Assembly: GCA_905235085.1 (NCBI GenBank)
Contig: CAJOKD010000013.1
Location: 1-51,770 of the forward strand
Source: an uncultured Bacteroidales bacterium
GTDB lineage: Bacteria; Bacteroidota; Bacteroidia; Bacteroidales; UBA932
Direction: 5' to 3'
Length of the DNA stretch: 51,770 bases
Shown here: in pieces, positions 51,101-51,770 of the stretch
Layout: the number at the start of each line of letters is the position of its first letter
Position numbering within the stretch: the first letter of the stretch is position 1
Notes under the pieces: generated by a model
Seen by the model: only the letters and a program-made list of their open reading frames with translations
Databases searched by the model: none
Told to the model about the DNA's origin: nothing
Made by a program: the position numbers and the translations under genes

Positions 51101-51221
51101 CGTCGAGGGATACCTCACCGTCCATCCAGTGCCACCATACATAAGGCCTGGCCGCCCGGGGAGGCTCCTGGAAATTCTGTATCAGTCTGTCGCCTCCGTC
51201 AGGGACGGCTGTCGCCAGCAA
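48126..51221 (-). CDS. GH106-like alpha-L-rhamnosidase with disturbed 5' end
   Basis: About 1030 codons. The N-terminus of the mature enzyme reads FQEPPRAARPYVWWHWMDGE, typical of GH106, followed by GISGFHQFDAG, THLLIDSYEAGPETWTPALA and EGTYIESHEYNRAFQGDGMA. The C-terminal sandwich includes RIDLGTVYVMAELIVNGHNA, then GVLWREPFLSP. GH106 enzymes release rhamnose from rhamnogalacturonan. In this frame the only starts are non-ATG (TTG at 51221), giving a signal peptide stub LLATAVP, and a stop lies 16 codons' worth of bases or less upstream (TGA at 51239-51237). An ATG at 51252 reads MNAPLILPS in another frame. Removing one T at 51228-51229 would give MNAPLILPLALLATAVPDGG, a proper signal peptide, so a one-base insertion or error is likely. 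Confidence 0.82.
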   Translation of the reverse strand: MLATAVPDGGDRLIQNFQEPPRAARPYVWWHWMDGEVSLDGIRKDLEWMDAVGISGFHQFDAGGVNMPKAAPFKRPYLSDSWKEAFRFAVTLADSLGMEMAVASAPGWSSTGGPWVSQEDAMKKLEWRTVDVDGGTLDLQLPALQKIIGPYRDIPSGQEHVKVDPYGYDVAVIAVRLSDADKSLQELGARVDASDSIITVAFPRKATVCALTLRSSVTGSRAHSGDIPCPHELQSSSDGKHWKSVCKLPLPVLEYATVNIPATKARYFRVKGPGLKSLELFTVPRIERVEERNGSAYPFDAWKYATEAVPAAFCAKEEDVVDLSANMDAGGHLTCTLPKGRWRIWRFGASLTGKMNHPASPNATGLEVDKLNPGAWERYFQRYLEIYKEAAGGMLGPKGITHLLIDSYEAGPETWTPALAGEFKARRGYDLMPWLPVLTGQIIGSTERSEQFLRDWRKTLSELFEENYQRVGDIIAAFGMEGTYIESHEYNRAFQGDGMAVKKNATVPMSGIWMTNSLSGSLPSTAISDIRESASVAHIYGKSIVAAESFTVNGDGKRAYTYHPGNIKMVADIALASGLNRFVIHDSASQPSDDYLPGLALFRYGQWFHRNETWAPYAKVWTDYLARSCSMMQTGSNVADLLLFYGEDTNATGQYGGESLSDLPKIPVGFNFDYANPDVLLNAVKPEGGCLVTESGQRYKVLVLGGLCRSYMSDEILARVEALKAAGVPVCFEDELPATITSLGITPDVVLDGPTDGLWNDGFLFGGEIPKNSRGHDNTIAGIQFVHRTDGMMDFYWLGNFTQKEWRGKVRFREGGPYASLFNAEDGSMYRIPRQGDWVELNLKAGDAVFVVLTSKPLDLPEAKPEYKAAEVIPLERWWDVEFHQKGGESARETFSELNDWTSNFGDPVVRFFSGTAHYSSAFTVPAGALDGLEEARIDLGTVYVMAELIVNGHNAGVLWREPFLSPDLLPWLHEGENSIEVNVTNLWVNRMIGDRHKGETPVTQVRRFYNAGDKLLPSGMLGPVRLVGYR

Positions 51222-51265
51222 GGCTAGAAGGGAGAATCAAAGGTGCGTTCATGCCTTGAATATAG

Positions 51266-51310
51266 CAAAAAAAGAGGAAAGCCCCAAAGTCCAGGGACTT
51301 CGAGGCTTTC
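51266..51310 (-). terminator. Intrinsic terminator of the gene remnant
   Basis: GAAAGCC (51277-51283) pairs with GGCTTTC (51304-51310), with an inner AAGTCC/GGACTT helix (51287-51300). On the minus strand the hairpin is followed by a run of T residues (51273-51266). It terminates transcription arriving from the right, from the gene remnant at 51334, and shields the rhamnosidase gene. Confidence 0.8.
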
Positions 51311-51333
51311 TTATACAGAACGATCTTGCGATG

Positions 51334-51444
51334 CTACTTTACAAACGTGGTTCCGGTAGCGGTGCCTGAGCTTCCGCTACCCTGGATGAAGGTAGCGAAG
51401 TTGGCTTCGGTGAGTGCGGTACCGTTGACGGATCCGCCAGCCTT
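51334..51444 (-). pseudogene. 3' remnant of an unrecognised, probably secreted, protein gene
   Basis: The last 36 or so codons of a gene: GGSVNGTALTEANFATFIQG, then SGSSGTATGTTFVK and a TAG at 51336-51334. Codon choice is coding-like (ACC, ATC, GCC, GAA) up to about 51444 and then stops looking coding, although the frame stays open to an ATG at 51537. The small-residue-rich ending resembles the C-termini of Bacteroidota surface proteins. The strong terminator 24 bases downstream is consistent with a real gene end. The rest was probably lost when the element starting to the right arrived. Confidence 0.5.
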
Positions 51445-51576
51445 GCAGTTTCTGTCCCCCGATTTAATAAGCAATATCAATCCAGTCTGCATATCCGAAC
51501 AAACACTTCCGAATTCAAAGATAGGTGCTGCACTCATAAAAGTAGACACGGAGGGGTAGAAAAAGATTGGATGTCG

Positions 51577-51584
51577 TATCTTTG
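51577..51584 (+). promoter_or_regulatory. -7 promoter element of the right-edge gene
   Basis: TATCTTTG, a perfect consensus match, facing right. It would start a transcript near 51591 with a leader of about 115 bases before the ATG at 51706. No good -33 element is seen. Confidence 0.55.
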
Positions 51585-51598
51585 CAGTTGAGTCCAGG

Positions 51599-51667
51599 TT
51601 GTTGGGCCAGGAGGGAGGGGCGGAGCCCCGACCGGAGGGCCCAACAAGCGGCTCGACCCGGAGAGCC
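51599..51667 (+). other. Structured GC-rich leader with three hairpins
   Basis: TTGTTGGGCC (51599-51608) pairs with GGCCCAACAA (51638-51647). Inside it GGGGC (51617-51621) pairs with GCCCC (51625-51629). Next to it GGCTC (51650-51654) pairs with GAGCC (51663-51667). The block lies between a promoter element and the right-edge gene. It may control expression of that gene or belong to the end of a mobile element. The remaining bases of 51311-51705 hold only the remnant and promoter described separately. Confidence 0.5.
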
Positions 51668-51705
51668 CTCAATCAATCCACTTCTACCGCAAAGGAGAAA
51701 CTTTT

Positions 51706-51770
51706 ATGGCAAAACACTTGAACCCTCTTGAAAAAGAGTTCCTGATCCGCCGTTACCGTAGCAACCAGCG
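51706..51770 (+). CDS. Transposase-like or helix-turn-helix protein, N-terminal fragment
   Basis: Only about 21 codons are inside the window: MAKHLNPLEKEFLIRRYRSN, continuing past the edge. The charged, helical opening with LEKEFLIRRYRSN is what the first helix of a helix-turn-helix transposase or recombinase-type protein looks like, but too little is present for a firm family call. An AAAGGAG Shine-Dalgarno sequence at 51691-51697 precedes the ATG by eight bases; such strong sites are rare in this phylum. Together with the structured leader and the truncated gene next to it, this suggests an inserted element. Confidence 0.45.
   Translation, partial: MAKHLNPLEKEFLIRRYRSNQ

Noticed and set aside
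51601..51645. Integron attC site, suggested by GTTGGGC and GCCCAAC in inverted arrangement
   Set aside because: A true attC has RYYYAAC at the left end and GTTRRRY at the right; here the order is reversed on both strands and there is no cassette array or integrase.
1..51770. CRISPR arrays, tRNA or rRNA genes, and SusC/SusD pairs
   Set aside because: No regularly spaced direct repeats, no tRNA-like cloverleaf with TTCGA, no rRNA segments and no TonB-dependent SusC-size gene were seen.

Overview
The window looks like chromosomal DNA from a member of the Bacteroidota, most likely a gut-type Bacteroidales with fairly GC-rich coding sequence. The reasons are the recurrent TAnnTTTG promoter element (for example 6791-6798, 8898-8905, 25668-25675, 29173-29180, 45191-45198), many lipoproteins and carbohydrate-active enzymes, and families typical of the phylum: DUF4251, DUF5692, DUF1846, a type III glutamine synthetase, a radical SAM/lipoprotein pair, an SPFH protein followed by an Arc-like protein, and a fused two-domain acyltransferase. 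No rRNA, tRNA, CRISPR array or SusC/SusD pair was seen.

Layout. 1-94: start of an AAA-ATPase-like/PD-(D/E)XK gene running off the left edge. 324-1900: nitroreductase-like lipoprotein and DUF362 protein (minus). 1971-6562: uvrA, a family 2 glycosyltransferase and a Stealth-type sugar-phosphate transferase in one run, followed by a compact structured RNA candidate (6564-6684). 6812-8854: a DUF47 protein, a DUF4251 lipoprotein and a lytic transglycosylase. 8929-11901: a GH88 plus heparinase II/III-like fusion enzyme. 12565-15565: DUF1846 protein and an unusual PreA-like iron-sulfur flavoprotein. 15571-17093: a radical SAM/SPASM protein with its partner lipoprotein. 17215-22552: hypB, a large FAD/Fe-S oxidoreductase, hypA and two membrane proteins, with no hydrogenase in view. 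22626-24202: ECF sigma factor, one-TM anti-sigma candidate and a small plug-like protein. 24297-31002: Omp85-like protein, two beta-helix proteins, SPFH plus Arc-like protein, LAB_N membrane protein. 30999-33308: bifunctional acyltransferase and a frameshifted gene. 33398-35556: porin-like protein and nucleoside-recognition membrane protein. 35581-41378: a glutamine-related operon. 41375-51252: glycan-degrading enzymes mixed with damaged genes. 51334-51770: a gene remnant and the start of what looks like a mobile element.

The most striking candidate system is 35581-41378. A 26-codon ORF carrying seven CAG glutamine codons is followed by a strong intrinsic terminator and then by glnN (type III glutamine synthetase), pyrG and a PurF-family gene. 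One gene makes glutamine and two spend it. The CAG-containing stretches of the leader are complementary to the 5' arm of the terminator, so this reads like a glutamine-sensing transcription attenuator. The arrangement is visible in the sequence; the mechanism is inferred.

A second theme is damage in the right third of the window: a sulfatase joined to a GH27 enzyme through a deletion and a one-base frameshift, a MATE transporter with about 250 internal residues missing, a frameshift at a G-run (33065-33069), and a rhamnosidase-like gene whose signal peptide is out of frame. Either the locus is decaying or the assembly has small errors. Raw reads would decide.
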